NCBI GenBank assembly: GCA_019748235.1
Contig: JAIEPU010000305.1
Location: forward strand, 1-39,426
From: a bacterium
GTDB lineage: Bacteria > Planctomycetota > Planctomycetia > Kolteriales > Kolteriaceae
Length of the DNA: 39,426 nt
Reading direction: 5' to 3'
A program made the position numbers and the translations under genes. Every line of letters begins with the position of its first letter. The stretch's first letter is position 1. Shown here piece after piece: positions 17,362 to 25,963 of this stretch. The notes under the pieces are model-generated. The model ran no database searches and was not told the origin of the DNA. It saw nothing but the letters and a program-made list of their open reading frames with translations.

Positions 17362-17407
17362 CAAGAAACGAAACAGCTCTGGTACCCCGCTCAGAATACC
17401 AGAGCTG
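17362..17407 (-). terminator. Rho-independent terminator of the TPR gene
   Basis: A perfect 11-bp stem (arms cagctctggta at 17374-17384 and taccagagctg at 17397-17407, 12-base loop) lies 27 bases after the stop of the 17434-18906 gene. On the minus strand it is followed by tttcgtttcttg, a good T-rich tail. Confidence 0.85.
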
Positions 17408-17433
17408 CGCGAATGATTCGCTTTCAAATCCCT

Positions 17434-18906
17434 TTATGGACTGGGAGGAGTCGCCGAGGCATTCAGGCGCTCCAGCCACTGCGTCGCATCATCCTTGAAT
17501 GCAAACGGCTGCTCGGCTTGAACGATCTTGGTGAGGAGTTTCTTCACCTCATCGTTCTTCCCTTCTTCCGTCAGGATGTGTGCGAAGTAGTAGTAAATGT
17601 CCGGGCGAACCTGAGTTCCGGCGAGCTTGATCGCTAAATCAAGCGCCTGCTTGGCTCGATCCATCTGTCCCATTCGATAATTGACCCAACCGAAGGTCGA
17701 GACGAAATCGGGTGACTTCGAGTTGGCCTGGACCAACTTGACCGCGATTTCCATCGCTCGACGCTGCTTTTGCGGATCTTGCTGCTCGACGAGTGCCAAC
17801 GCCAACTCGTTGATAAGAAGACCGTTGTTGGGCTGATCTCGAAGAAGATCATCGAGTTCTGCTTCCGCTTCCTCGTAGGCCTTCAAATGGCGGGCCAAGA
17901 TCGCCCGGAGCGTTCGAAGGTCCCGCGCTTCGGGAAGCGTCTGCAAGCCGTTCATGACGACTTCCTTGGCTTCGCGGCCGCGGTTGCGGCTGTAGAGCCA
18001 TTGGGCAAACGAGGAATAGACGATTGGATTGCTCGGATCAGCCTCGATCCCTTTGCGGAACATCTCTTCCGCTTTCTCGTGTTGATTGTCATTGGCGTAG
18101 AAGGTGGCCATCGCGGTTTCCGGGGGGCTCACCGATGGTGTATCCGCCTTCGCCTGCTGAAGTTCCTTCATGGCCCGATCATTGTCGCCGAGTTGAACGA
18201 AGCAGCGGGCCATTCGTTGACGAACGTTGCCATCCTTGGGATCAACGGCAAGCGCGGCCTCAAAGTCGGCAAGAGCGTTCTTCCAATCCTTCCGTCGTTC
18301 GTAAACGGTTGCCCGGCCGATCGAAGTTCGCGCGATAAACTTTTCCTTCCCTTTATCCTCATGGAAGTCAAAGTTTTCGGCTCGCTTTAGTGCTTCATTG
18401 AATTCAAGGAAAGCATCGGTCAGTCGGCCTTCGTTAGCGGCGAGACCTCCAAGCGTCAGATATCCACGGGGATCATCAGGCGCTTCCGTGACCGCGCTTT
18501 CCAATTCCATTCGGCCGGCACCAATTTGATTCCCTCGCAGCAGAATCTCGGCATACAAAAGACGCCCGGTGGGAAGCTCCGGATGCGCCTTCTTCGCTTC
18601 ATTGAGCTTCTCCAAGCACTCGGCGAACTTCGCCTGCTTGATCAATTCGATCGCTTCTTTGAGCTCGGGATATTTTTCGAGTTTTTCCGCCTCGGCTTTT
18701 GCCGCCACATCAGCGGGGGATCCGGGGACCGGTGATCCCGGAGCGGGAACTTCAGTTCCTCCAGGAGCGGCAGGAACTGCAGCCGGTGTTTCAGGCTTGG
18801 CAGGCTCTTGAGCTGATAGAACTCCCTGGATTCCCAGCGAAATCAATGCAGCCGCAAATGCAGGCAACGCATGTCGTTTGGTCAGATGTGCTTTTGATTC
18901 AGACAT
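17434..18906 (-). CDS. Secreted tetratricopeptide repeat protein
   Basis: A 490-residue protein with a signal peptide (KRHALPAFAAALISLGIQG, cleavage near LSAQEP), then a linker rich in Pro, Ala and Gly at about 36-68, then TPR units to the end, for example DWKNALADFEAALAVDPKDG, NDRAMKELQQAKAD and KAEEMFRKGIEADPSNP. It should act as a scaffold outside the cytoplasm; no enzyme domain is visible. The ATG at 18906 has AGGA at a proper distance and begins the signal peptide; the frame extends 36 codons upstream without a ribosome site. Confidence 0.85.
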   Translation of the reverse strand: MSESKAHLTKRHALPAFAAALISLGIQGVLSAQEPAKPETPAAVPAAPGGTEVPAPGSPVPGSPADVAAKAEAEKLEKYPELKEAIELIKQAKFAECLEKLNEAKKAHPELPTGRLLYAEILLRGNQIGAGRMELESAVTEAPDDPRGYLTLGGLAANEGRLTDAFLEFNEALKRAENFDFHEDKGKEKFIARTSIGRATVYERRKDWKNALADFEAALAVDPKDGNVRQRMARCFVQLGDNDRAMKELQQAKADTPSVSPPETAMATFYANDNQHEKAEEMFRKGIEADPSNPIVYSSFAQWLYSRNRGREAKEVVMNGLQTLPEARDLRTLRAILARHLKAYEEAEAELDDLLRDQPNNGLLINELALALVEQQDPQKQRRAMEIAVKLVQANSKSPDFVSTFGWVNYRMGQMDRAKQALDLAIKLAGTQVRPDIYYYFAHILTEEGKNDEVKKLLTKIVQAEQPFAFKDDATQWLERLNASATPPSP

Positions 18907-19066
18907 GGTTCCTGGGCCCTTCGATTGGTCTGCCTCATCACTCGATAATGATGGGCAGTTCTGTGAGACAGATCGCATTCCCAACTCCTCGTCGTTGTCG
19001 TTTGCAAAAGACATGTCATGCGCGACGCAAGTCTGTACGTGTTCGCAGCGAAGATTCTATAGTCGA

Positions 19067-19927
19067 TTACTGCCGAACGGCGACAATTGGTAAATCGTTC
19101 TGAGAAGCCCAATCTTCCCACTCGGTCGCTGTCATTTTCAGAAAGATCTGCCCAAGTTCCGCTTGCGTCGGGTCATTGACCTCCAGCTTTGCCTGCATCC
19201 TCATCCAAAAATGCGGCTCAAGAGCTGCAACCGCAACCCAACCTGATCGGCATGCATACAAGTTGTACTGTGGAAGCCCACCACTCAACACGCCCCCCGG
19301 TTGGCACAATCCCCAGCGAATGGGCATCGAAAAATATTCCGCTGCCGAATCCAGGGGGACGACCACGTCGCGCTCCTCCGCCGTCATCGGTTCCCGGCCA
19401 CTTCGCCGCAGCAATACACTTAGAGTAGCGCAAACGGCTTCCATTGCTCCACCTAAATCCGCCAAAAGAGTGACCGGCATGGTGGGCGGAATGACGAGCC
19501 CTTTACTTGCCTGATAGGTCAGATCATGCCCCGGCACATCATCTTGGGGCGGCGCGGCTCCCACAATCGCAACGCGACAAAGTCGAGGGTATTGATCGGA
19601 AAGGCTTTTCCACCCTAACCCTAGTCGTTCCAATGCGGCGAGCCGGGATGACGTCAACAGGACGTCACACTTCTCCAGCAGTGGCCTCAACTCACTTCGC
19701 CCCAATTCCGACTTGAGGTCCATTGTTCGAACCTCAATTCCCTGATGGAGTTCCGCATAGGCGGAAGGCTGGGCAAAATGGAGCGGATCACCAGAGGGGG
19801 GCTCGATTTTGACAACCTGTGCTCCCATGTCCCGCAATCGAGCAATTGCCACGGGCCCAGGAAGGTTCAAGGCAACAGAAACGATTCGGACTCCCGACAA
19901 CGGGGCGAGAAGACCCATGTGAACCAT
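19067..19927 (-). CDS. Short CaiB/BaiF-type (family III) CoA-transferase homologue
   Basis: A 286-residue protein. The N-terminal half is typical of family III CoA-transferases and alpha-methylacyl-CoA racemase: LSGVRIVSVALNLPGPVAIARL, then MGAQVVKIEPPSGDP, a DLKSE segment, and GHDLTYQA with Asp135 at the catalytic aspartate position. The family usually has 360-400 residues; this one stops after the YACRSGWVAVAALEPHFW segment, so the C-terminal part that closes the interlocked dimer is short. It may be a racemase-like enzyme with a reduced end or a degrading gene. No partner enzyme is nearby. The ATG at 19918 is an alternative start. Confidence 0.75.
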   Translation of the reverse strand: MVHMGLLAPLSGVRIVSVALNLPGPVAIARLRDMGAQVVKIEPPSGDPLHFAQPSAYAELHQGIEVRTMDLKSELGRSELRPLLEKCDVLLTSSRLAALERLGLGWKSLSDQYPRLCRVAIVGAAPPQDDVPGHDLTYQASKGLVIPPTMPVTLLADLGGAMEAVCATLSVLLRRSGREPMTAEERDVVVPLDSAAEYFSMPIRWGLCQPGGVLSGGLPQYNLYACRSGWVAVAALEPHFWMRMQAKLEVNDPTQAELGQIFLKMTATEWEDWASQNDLPIVAVRQ

Positions 19928-20082
19928 CCGCTTTTCGAAATTGATGGGAGTTACGGTTGAGCAGGACGATGTGCGAAATTGGGTTTACTGCTCACCTAAC
20001 ATCTGCCGACATTGTAGGCATTCCGGCCCAAACCCGCGACGTTACTTACAAGTCTTCCACAAAACCTGTTGCAGAAATGACA

Positions 20083-20119
20083 AAGACCTCGGCCATCCCA
20101 TCAGGACAGCCGAGGCCTT
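20083..20119 (-). terminator. Probable terminator after the 93-residue gene
   Basis: Arms aagacctcggc (20083-20093) and gccgaggcctt (20109-20119) pair with one mismatch around a 15-base loop. The hairpin lies about 50 bases past the stop of the minus-strand gene at 20171, and on that strand is followed by tgtcatttctg. It could also work on the plus strand. Confidence 0.65.
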
Positions 20120-20170
20120 TGGTAGGTTATCGCAGCGTGGAGGAGACTTACCTGCCCACTCTACCCAGGT

Positions 20171-20452
20171 TTAATACTTCTTCGAAATTGCTGGTCGAGT
20201 GGTCATCGTTTCGTGGTCGGTTGTTACGAAGAAACTGTCTGTCATCTCGATGCGAGGAATCGCCTCGGAAGCACCAGTCTCTCGGTAAACATTGACCCGG
20301 TAGTATTCGCCCCAAAGAGGACGAATCTGAATCCGGAATAAGTCTCGTGGTTTGCCCATGCGCTCAAACACGCGATCCGCGATCCATTGATCTCCATCAA
20401 TGTGTGACCGCTCTTCGGTCTGAGCGACGTTGGTGAGGAGCGCGGCAGGCAT
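20171..20452 (-). CDS. Hypothetical 93-residue protein
   Basis: A small soluble protein without signal or membrane segment. Visible features are a C-terminal basic end (ISKKY), a WGEYYRVNVYRE segment and the acidic DGDQWIADRVFERMG stretch. A strong AGGGGGG ribosome site precedes the ATG and a terminator follows, so it is probably a real single-gene unit. I do not recognise the family. It lies downstream of glmS on the same strand across a 357-base gap. Confidence 0.65.
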   Translation of the reverse strand: MPAALLTNVAQTEERSHIDGDQWIADRVFERMGKPRDLFRIQIRPLWGEYYRVNVYRETGASEAIPRIEMTDSFFVTTDHETMTTRPAISKKY

Positions 20453-20809
20453 TGTTAATCCCCCCTAATGGTTGTGCTCTCTGTTGATCAGAAGCGAGCA
20501 AGTCGAATGCCGAGGGAATCTTTTTTCTTCGATCTCAGATTGAGGTCGATCGATTCCTCGGCTTCCTACCCTCCCCGCCACCATCCTGACTGACTCAAGG
20601 CTTCCTACCGTCGATGCACCGCTGGACCGGAGTTCGCCGCACGTCCCTGCGTGCCGCACTCCTCTTGTATCGTCCATCACACGCTGCTGTGATTGGGATA
20701 TCGGTCAGGGTGGCTAACTCTTGTACGCAAATAATGTGATTTTAGGATCAAGAAAGGTTCGGATTTCTGGCAACGTTTCGCCACCGCCCGTTGCATAACC
20801 GATCCAACA
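20453..20809. other. 357-base gap with structured RNA candidates
   Basis: No gene is visible. Two hairpin structures occur: a long two-part stem at 20509-20562 and a shorter one at 20629-20662 (ggagt...actcc enclosing gcacg...cgtgc). A weak stem gcaacg...cgttgc at about 20770-20795 directly after glmS may help end its transcript. The gap could be a long leader of the 93-residue gene or hold a small RNA. Confidence 0.4.
20509..20562 (-). ncRNA. Candidate structured leader or small RNA (long hairpin)
   Basis: The outer arms gccgagggaatc (20509-20520) and gattcctcggc (20552-20562) pair with one bulge. Inside, cgatctca (20530-20537) and tgaggtcg (20541-20548) pair with one G-U when read as RNA of one strand. 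It lies 57 bases upstream of the 93-residue gene's start codon, so it would be in that mRNA's leader. No known riboswitch consensus is recognised. Confidence 0.3.
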
Positions 20810-22648
20810 TTACTCGACGGTGACACTTTTCGCCAGATTTCTGGGCTGGTCAACATCACATCCGCGCAAAACCGCCAGATGATAGGCAAGAAGTTGCGTG
20901 GGAATGGTGGCCAGAATCGGCGACACGAAGTCATGCGCCATCGGCACGCGAATCAAATGATCAGCGAGCGAATCAAACATTCGGTTCTCATCGCTGACGA
21001 TTGCGATGATGCGTCCGCCACGCGCCTTGATCTCTTGAACGTTACTCGCCACCTTATCCAAGATGAATGACTGGGTTGCAATCACCACCGTCGGCATCTC
21101 GGGCGTGATGAGTGCGATCGGCCCATGCTTGAGTTCCGCTGCCGGCAAACCTTCGGCATGAATGTACGAGACTTCCTTCAGCTTGAGCGCTCCTTCGAGC
21201 GCAATCGGAAACTCCATTGAGCGTCCGATGTAAAGGAAGTTGCGAGCATCAATAAACTCGCTTGAAATCTCGCGGATCTGATCGCTCACCGCCAGCGTCT
21301 GCTTGGCGAAATCCGGCAATTGCTCGATGGCATTCAAAAGCTCGAGCCCTTGCCGAATCGACATGCCCCTCTGTCGGCCAAAATAAATCGCGAGTATCAA
21401 AAGGATGATCAGTTGATTCGTAAATGACTTCGTTGCTGCCACACCGAATTCAGGTCCGGCATGCAAGTAAACACCACGACCGCATTCCCTCGCGATGGAA
21501 GATCCGACCACGTTCACGATTCCCAACGGAACCGCGCCCAGCCTCTTCGATTCACGCAGCCCCGCCAGGGTATCCGCCGTTTCGCCGGACTGGCTCATTG
21601 CGATGACAAGCGTTCCCGGTTCGATGACCGCGTTGCGGTAGCGAAACTCGGAGGCGTACTCGACTTCAGTCGGAACGCGGGTCAATTCCTCAAAGTAATA
21701 TCGGCCGACGAGTGCCGCATGCCAGCTCGTCCCGCAGGCGAGAATCTTGATGCGACTTGGTTGATAACGCTCGCCCAGATCATCGAGGCCGGCTAAACGT
21801 GCGGTTGCTTCGCCTCGAAGAAGTCGCCCGCGAATCGCATTTCGCATCGATTCGGGCTGATCGTAGATTTCCTTCTGCATGTAATGACTGAACTGCCCCA
21901 ATTCAGAGGCAGCGACGTCGATCTCGATCTGCTCCGCAATCTTGCCAGTGGCCGCGCGGTGGAAATCGTAGGTCACCACACCGTCGCGCGTGACTTCAGC
22001 CCATTCGCCATCATCCAGATAAATCATCTGCTTCGTGTAAGCAGCAAGGGCATTCGCATCAGATGAAATAAGGCACCGATCTTCGTCAACGCCGATCACG
22101 AGCGGACTACCCATGCGCACCGCAAACAAGCGGTCCGGCTGCATGGTATCCATAATCGCTAGGCCAAAAGCCCCCTTGAGTTCGAGCAAGGTGAGGGAAA
22201 GGGCCTCGTCGAAGTTCGGCGTTCGCTTCAAATTGCGATCGAGAAGGTGCGCGATCACTTCCGTATCGGTGGCGCTCCGGAAAATGTAATTTTCCGATTC
22301 CAGCAAGCCTCGCAGTTCGCGATGATTCTCAATGATGCCGTTGTGAACGACAAAAATTCGGCCACTCTGAGAGCGATGCGGATGAGCATTCCTCTCGCTT
22401 GGCTCGCCGTGCGTCGCCCAACGCGTGTGCCCCATGCAAAGGGAGGCGGGGCGTGAAAAGACTTTCAAATCCTCGTCGGTCGTCCGGCTCACTTTACCGA
22501 CCGAACGGATGAGCTCGACATCCTCTCCGGCATTCAGGCTGGCCACACCCCAGCTATCGTAACCGCGATACTCAAGCCGACGCAGGCCATCGATCACGAT
22601 CTCTGGGGTCGTATGACCGTTGGCGACATAACCGAAAATTCCACACAT
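20810..22648 (-). CDS. glmS: Glutamine--fructose-6-phosphate aminotransferase (isomerizing)
   Basis: A 612-residue enzyme (E. coli GlmS has 609) that makes glucosamine 6-phosphate from fructose 6-phosphate and glutamine, the first step to UDP-GlcNAc. It begins MCGIFGYV, so the cysteine after the start Met becomes the N-terminal glutaminase nucleophile; this fixes the start at 22648. The class II amidotransferase motifs RRLEYRGYDSWG and GHTRWATHG and the HNGIIEN segment follow. Two SIS sugar-isomerase domains make up the rest, with ACGTSWHA, SQSGETADT and the ending QPRNLAKSVTVE. No GlmS ribozyme is seen upstream. It is the only clear core-metabolism enzyme of its strand block. Confidence 0.98.
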   Translation of the reverse strand: MCGIFGYVANGHTTPEIVIDGLRRLEYRGYDSWGVASLNAGEDVELIRSVGKVSRTTDEDLKVFSRPASLCMGHTRWATHGEPSERNAHPHRSQSGRIFVVHNGIIENHRELRGLLESENYIFRSATDTEVIAHLLDRNLKRTPNFDEALSLTLLELKGAFGLAIMDTMQPDRLFAVRMGSPLVIGVDEDRCLISSDANALAAYTKQMIYLDDGEWAEVTRDGVVTYDFHRAATGKIAEQIEIDVAASELGQFSHYMQKEIYDQPESMRNAIRGRLLRGEATARLAGLDDLGERYQPSRIKILACGTSWHAALVGRYYFEELTRVPTEVEYASEFRYRNAVIEPGTLVIAMSQSGETADTLAGLRESKRLGAVPLGIVNVVGSSIARECGRGVYLHAGPEFGVAATKSFTNQLIILLILAIYFGRQRGMSIRQGLELLNAIEQLPDFAKQTLAVSDQIREISSEFIDARNFLYIGRSMEFPIALEGALKLKEVSYIHAEGLPAAELKHGPIALITPEMPTVVIATQSFILDKVASNVQEIKARGGRIIAIVSDENRMFDSLADHLIRVPMAHDFVSPILATIPTQLLAYHLAVLRGCDVDQPRNLAKSVTVE

Positions 22649-23002
22649 GCTTTTATTCACCGCGGTAAGGCTTAAAGCGAGAAATAGCTCTCGCTCGGTT
22701 TCACCAGAACCCAATGACCCTGGGGCTAGGGGTGCGGACTTCGAAGACTTTCTCTCGATTCCAGCGGGAACGGAAAACGTCTCGCACGTGAAAGCCTAGC
22801 ACGCCCTAGTATTTCCACCAGTCGAGTTAGTCATGTTGGCACTTTATCAGCCAGCTTATCGAATCGAATTCAGATCTAATGCGGGGCCGAACCTCTCTTT
22901 TAGGCTTGATTCCTTCCCTCACACTGTAAGGATGAGAGCGTCAACGAATTGTGGTTCTGACTGAATTTGCCACGGAGCGATAATCTCCGGACAATCCATC
23001 TG
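22649..23002. other. 354-base divergent intergenic region
   Basis: It lies between glmS (minus strand) and the HD-domain gene (plus strand), so both promoters should be here. Besides the small hairpin at 22676-22695 I find no dyad, no RNA gene and no convincing promoter hexamers. Confidence 0.4.
22676..22695 (-). other. Short hairpin in the glmS leader
   Basis: Perfect 7-bp arms agcgaga (22676-22682) and tctcgct (22689-22695) around aatagc, 28 bases upstream of the glmS start codon. It could affect translation or RNA stability. It does not match the glmS ribozyme consensus as I know it. Confidence 0.3.
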
Positions 23003-24070
23003 ATGCGAAAAAAAGAGATCCGCCGTCAAATCGCCGCCGAGGCCGCCAAGCTTCTCACTTCGGGTCGAGAGGGAGACTTCACCACGGCCAAACGCCGTGC
23101 CGCCCGCATTCTTGGTGTCCGCTTCACTGCCACCGATTTTCCCAATACGCGTGAAATCAAGGATGCCGTCCGTCGCATTGAGGAAATGCAAGATGAGGGA
23201 TCGATCGACGTCAATCCAAGACGGATGCAAATCGCCGCCCTTCGCTTAATGAGACGGCTTCGCGATTTCCACCCAAGGCTCATCGGCCGTTTGTCTCAAG
23301 GGAAGGCGAGCACCGGGCTCGAAACGACGATCGATTTGGCCTCCGATAGCCTCGCTAGGGTGATTAATACCCTTCGAGCGGAATCCATCGATCCCCTCAT
23401 CAGCGAGCCGGAGCCCATTGACGCGTTCACCGTTCGACGGGGCGTTCTACACCTATCGACCGAATATCCCGTCAAGATTCGCGTCTACTCGAAAATCGAT
23501 TCTGCGTCCGTTGGTCTCACGATTGAAGCATTAGAGGAATCGCTCGATGGGGGAACAGGGAATCTCGACGCGGAAGTCGAGGGGATCGAGGCCGAAGAGG
23601 ATCGGTTTGAAGTAATCGCAGATTTACTCGCCGTTCTCGAAAATGTCGCTCTGGATACAACCGATCATCCGGAGGGCGATTCTCTCTACCATTCACTTCA
23701 ACTGTTTGACTTAGCCGTTAGCGAGCAACCGTACGACGAGGAGTTCCTCTCGGCCGCTTTGCTGCACGACGTGGGACGAATCGGCAAGGGGGTCGACACG
23801 ATCAAGGAAGCGTCGAAACTTCTCGATCGACTCGTGACCCACCGCACGATGAATATCATCGCGGGACTTGAACTCGCCCTCTCCGAACCGACACCAGGCC
23901 GGTCGGCACTTCAAGCGATCATCGGCTCGGAAGATCTGGACGATGTCATGCTTCTCGCTCAGCTTGACCGCCAGGCGAGGAAGAGAGGGGTTCGGACATC
24001 ATCCATCGACGAGGCGATCGACTATTTGCGTGGACTCGAGTCGGGATCGCTTTGGTCAAACGATGCCTAG
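23003..24070 (+). CDS. HD-domain protein with a degenerate nucleotidyltransferase-like N-terminus
   Basis: A 355-residue cytoplasmic protein. The C-terminal half carries an HD metal-phosphohydrolase core: His230 in YHSLQLFDLA and His255-Asp256 in LLHDVGRIG. The N-terminal part (KEIRRQIAAEAAKLL, TAKRRAARILGV, TREIKDAVRRIEEM) resembles proteins in which a Pol-beta-like nucleotidyltransferase precedes an HD domain. The expected catalytic acidic pair is poorly kept (GLETTIDL), so that domain is probably inactive. The likely role is nucleotide or phosphoester hydrolysis, substrate unknown. The ATG at 23003 is chosen; a TTG start at 22967 would add 12 residues. It converges with the aquaporin gene, 7 bases apart. 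Confidence 0.7.
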   Translation: MRKKEIRRQIAAEAAKLLTSGREGDFTTAKRRAARILGVRFTATDFPNTREIKDAVRRIEEMQDEGSIDVNPRRMQIAALRLMRRLRDFHPRLIGRLSQGKASTGLETTIDLASDSLARVINTLRAESIDPLISEPEPIDAFTVRRGVLHLSTEYPVKIRVYSKIDSASVGLTIEALEESLDGGTGNLDAEVEGIEAEEDRFEVIADLLAVLENVALDTTDHPEGDSLYHSLQLFDLAVSEQPYDEEFLSAALLHDVGRIGKGVDTIKEASKLLDRLVTHRTMNIIAGLELALSEPTPGRSALQAIIGSEDLDDVMLLAQLDRQARKRGVRTSSIDEAIDYLRGLESGSLWSNDA

Positions 24071-24077
24071 GCAGCGA

Positions 24078-24857
24078 TCAAACGTCCCTGTCGTTGTCCC
24101 CGATCATAGGATGGTGGCGTGAAATAAAGAGGTCGTATGCGATCGACCCAATCGCGGCCCCGACGATGGGGCCAATAATCGGCACCCAGAAATAGTAATC
24201 CCTGGCGGTGAAGACCTGAGGCCCCCACCCCGCGACGAATGCGAAAAGTCTTGGACCAAAATCGCGTGCGGGATTGATTGCATATCCCGCATTTGAGCCG
24301 AACGACACTCCGATTGCAAGGACCGTCAAACCCACCAGCGCGGGAGCGAACTTGGGCTCGGGATTGACGTTTCGCTTATCGCCGAAGGCGAGGACCATCG
24401 CCATGAGAAGCGCGGTTCCCACGACTTGATCGACGAGACCACCCGGCACGCTTGATACGTGCGGCTGCGGATAGGTGCAGAAGACACCGGTCGTTGCGAG
24501 TTGATCGCGGTGGGGATCCACTTTCTGAAAGGTGTCGAAGTAAACGCCAAACACGAGTGCCGCCGCGACGAATGCCCCCGCGACCTGCGCGATGATATAA
24601 GGAATCACTTTTCGCCAAGGGAACTCGCGAAAGAGAGCCAATGCGATCGTCACGGCGGGATTGAGGTGCGCGCCGGATACGCCGGCCGACGCATACACAC
24701 CCAACGTCACGCCTAGAAACCACCCGAAGTTGATACTCATCCAGTCGCCGAACTGATGATCGCCGAAGGTGACAACGGTATTCACGCCGCAACCAAAGCA
24801 GATCAGGATGAACGTTCCCCAGAATTCCGCCAATGGTTCGCGCAAGATACCACGCAT
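24078..24857 (-). CDS. glpF: Aquaglyceroporin / glycerol facilitator (MIP family)
   Basis: A 259-residue inner-membrane channel with six membrane segments and the two NPA half-helix motifs, GAHLNPAVT (Asn66-Ala68) and GYAINPARD (Asn195-Asp199). The Asp after NPAR and a Trp at the GlpF Trp48 position (Trp46) mark it as a glycerol-type rather than water-only channel; the second filter position is Tyr where GlpF has Phe. It should let glycerol and similar small polyols diffuse in. It follows the secreted glycerophosphodiesterase on the same strand by 88 bases, which supports glycerol as substrate. The ATG at 24857 has AGGG upstream; a GTG at 24899 is the alternative. Confidence 0.88.
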   Translation of the reverse strand: MRGILREPLAEFWGTFILICFGCGVNTVVTFGDHQFGDWMSINFGWFLGVTLGVYASAGVSGAHLNPAVTIALALFREFPWRKVIPYIIAQVAGAFVAAALVFGVYFDTFQKVDPHRDQLATTGVFCTYPQPHVSSVPGGLVDQVVGTALLMAMVLAFGDKRNVNPEPKFAPALVGLTVLAIGVSFGSNAGYAINPARDFGPRLFAFVAGWGPQVFTARDYYFWVPIIGPIVGAAIGSIAYDLFISRHHPMIGDNDRDV

Positions 24858-24945
24858 CGTGCCACCCCTCTCTTTTGACAGGTCGAAGCCGATCGACACT
24901 CGGTATCCCCTCCGAATGTCGACCCTTTGAGATGTGGTGAAGAAT

Positions 24946-25797
24946 CTACTTCTTATTCGCGACCGATTCCAGCTTAGAAACCAGATCCTTCACCTCGGCC
25001 GGCTTATTGGTAATGATGCCGTCGATGCCCCATTCCACAAGCTGTTCGACCGCCTTCGGCTCGTCGACCGTCCACGCCCAGGCCTTTAGGCCTCGCTCAT
25101 GGATCATGTCGATCTGCTCCTTCCGTAGAACGAGAAACTGCCAACCGACCGCATTGGCCCCGGAGGCCACGATCTCGTCAAGTCGCTCGGGGGTCAGTTT
25201 TCCACTACCAAGCGCCCCAAGAACCAGATCTTTCCGAAGAGCGCGGCAATCCTTCAAATACTTCCAATCGAAAGCCTGCACGACGACATCCTGCACCAGT
25301 TCCTTTCGCTCCAGCAAATCGACACAGGTTTTCGCGTCACCCTCTTTGCGTTCGATCAGCGTCACCGATCCCTTTTGAATGGCATCGAGCGACTGCTCCA
25401 GTGTGGGAAGCTTGGTCCCCGCAAACTTCGGCGCAAACCACGAGCCGGCATCCAGCGTTTCAAGTTCGGCAAGTTTCTTCGAATCAACTCGTATTTTTTT
25501 CGCGGACCATTTCAGATCCGCGTCCGTGGTGCGATCGAGCGTATCGTCGTGGATGACGATCGGAACGCCATCGGCCGTGTGAACGTAATCGAGTTCGACG
25601 AGATCGCTCCCCGCCTTGACCGCGGACTCAAACGCCGGAAGGGTGTTTTCAGGCGCGACCTTACTGTCACCACGATGAGCAATGATCAAAATCCGGTCTT
25701 GTCCGACAAGTTTCCCCGCGGGAGTTTTCGGAAGGGTCGGATCAGCAAACGAGGCCGTGCTTACAAGCATCGAAAGGAAAAACAGGTACCGGCGCAT
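24946..25797 (-). CDS. glpQ: Secreted glycerophosphodiester phosphodiesterase
   Basis: A 283-residue GDPD-family enzyme with a signal peptide (RRYLFFLSMLVSTASFADP), so it acts outside the cytoplasm. The catalytic set is complete: His41-Arg42 in AHRGDS, Glu50 in PENT, Glu68 and Asp70 in VELD, and His83 in IHDDTLDRTT. The C-terminal strands (LKAWAWTVDEPKA, GIDGIITNKP) complete the TIM barrel. It hydrolyses deacylated phospholipid head groups to glycerol 3-phosphate and an alcohol. The start is fixed by GGGGGA just upstream. The glycerol facilitator gene follows on the same strand, but no glycerol kinase or G3P transporter is in the window, so the link with glycerol is an inference. Confidence 0.9.
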   Translation of the reverse strand: MRRYLFFLSMLVSTASFADPTLPKTPAGKLVGQDRILIIAHRGDSKVAPENTLPAFESAVKAGSDLVELDYVHTADGVPIVIHDDTLDRTTDADLKWSAKKIRVDSKKLAELETLDAGSWFAPKFAGTKLPTLEQSLDAIQKGSVTLIERKEGDAKTCVDLLERKELVQDVVVQAFDWKYLKDCRALRKDLVLGALGSGKLTPERLDEIVASGANAVGWQFLVLRKEQIDMIHERGLKAWAWTVDEPKAVEQLVEWGIDGIITNKPAEVKDLVSKLESVANKK

Positions 25798-25963
25798 GAG
25801 GTTCCCCCACAATAAGGTGACAAGCCGAGATTATAGAGCGAAACGATGACGCACGCCGCAGTGCAAGTGAGCGAATTTCGAATCCACGACGACGTGATCA
25901 GACAAAGCGTGATCGGGGAAGGAAGGTCGATTAGTCGCAGGCAAAGAAGATATGTGGAAATGA

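Noticed and set aside
22649..22800. GlmS ribozyme upstream of glmS
   Set aside because: Only a simple 7-bp hairpin is found; the ribozyme's conserved core near the cleavage site is not visible.
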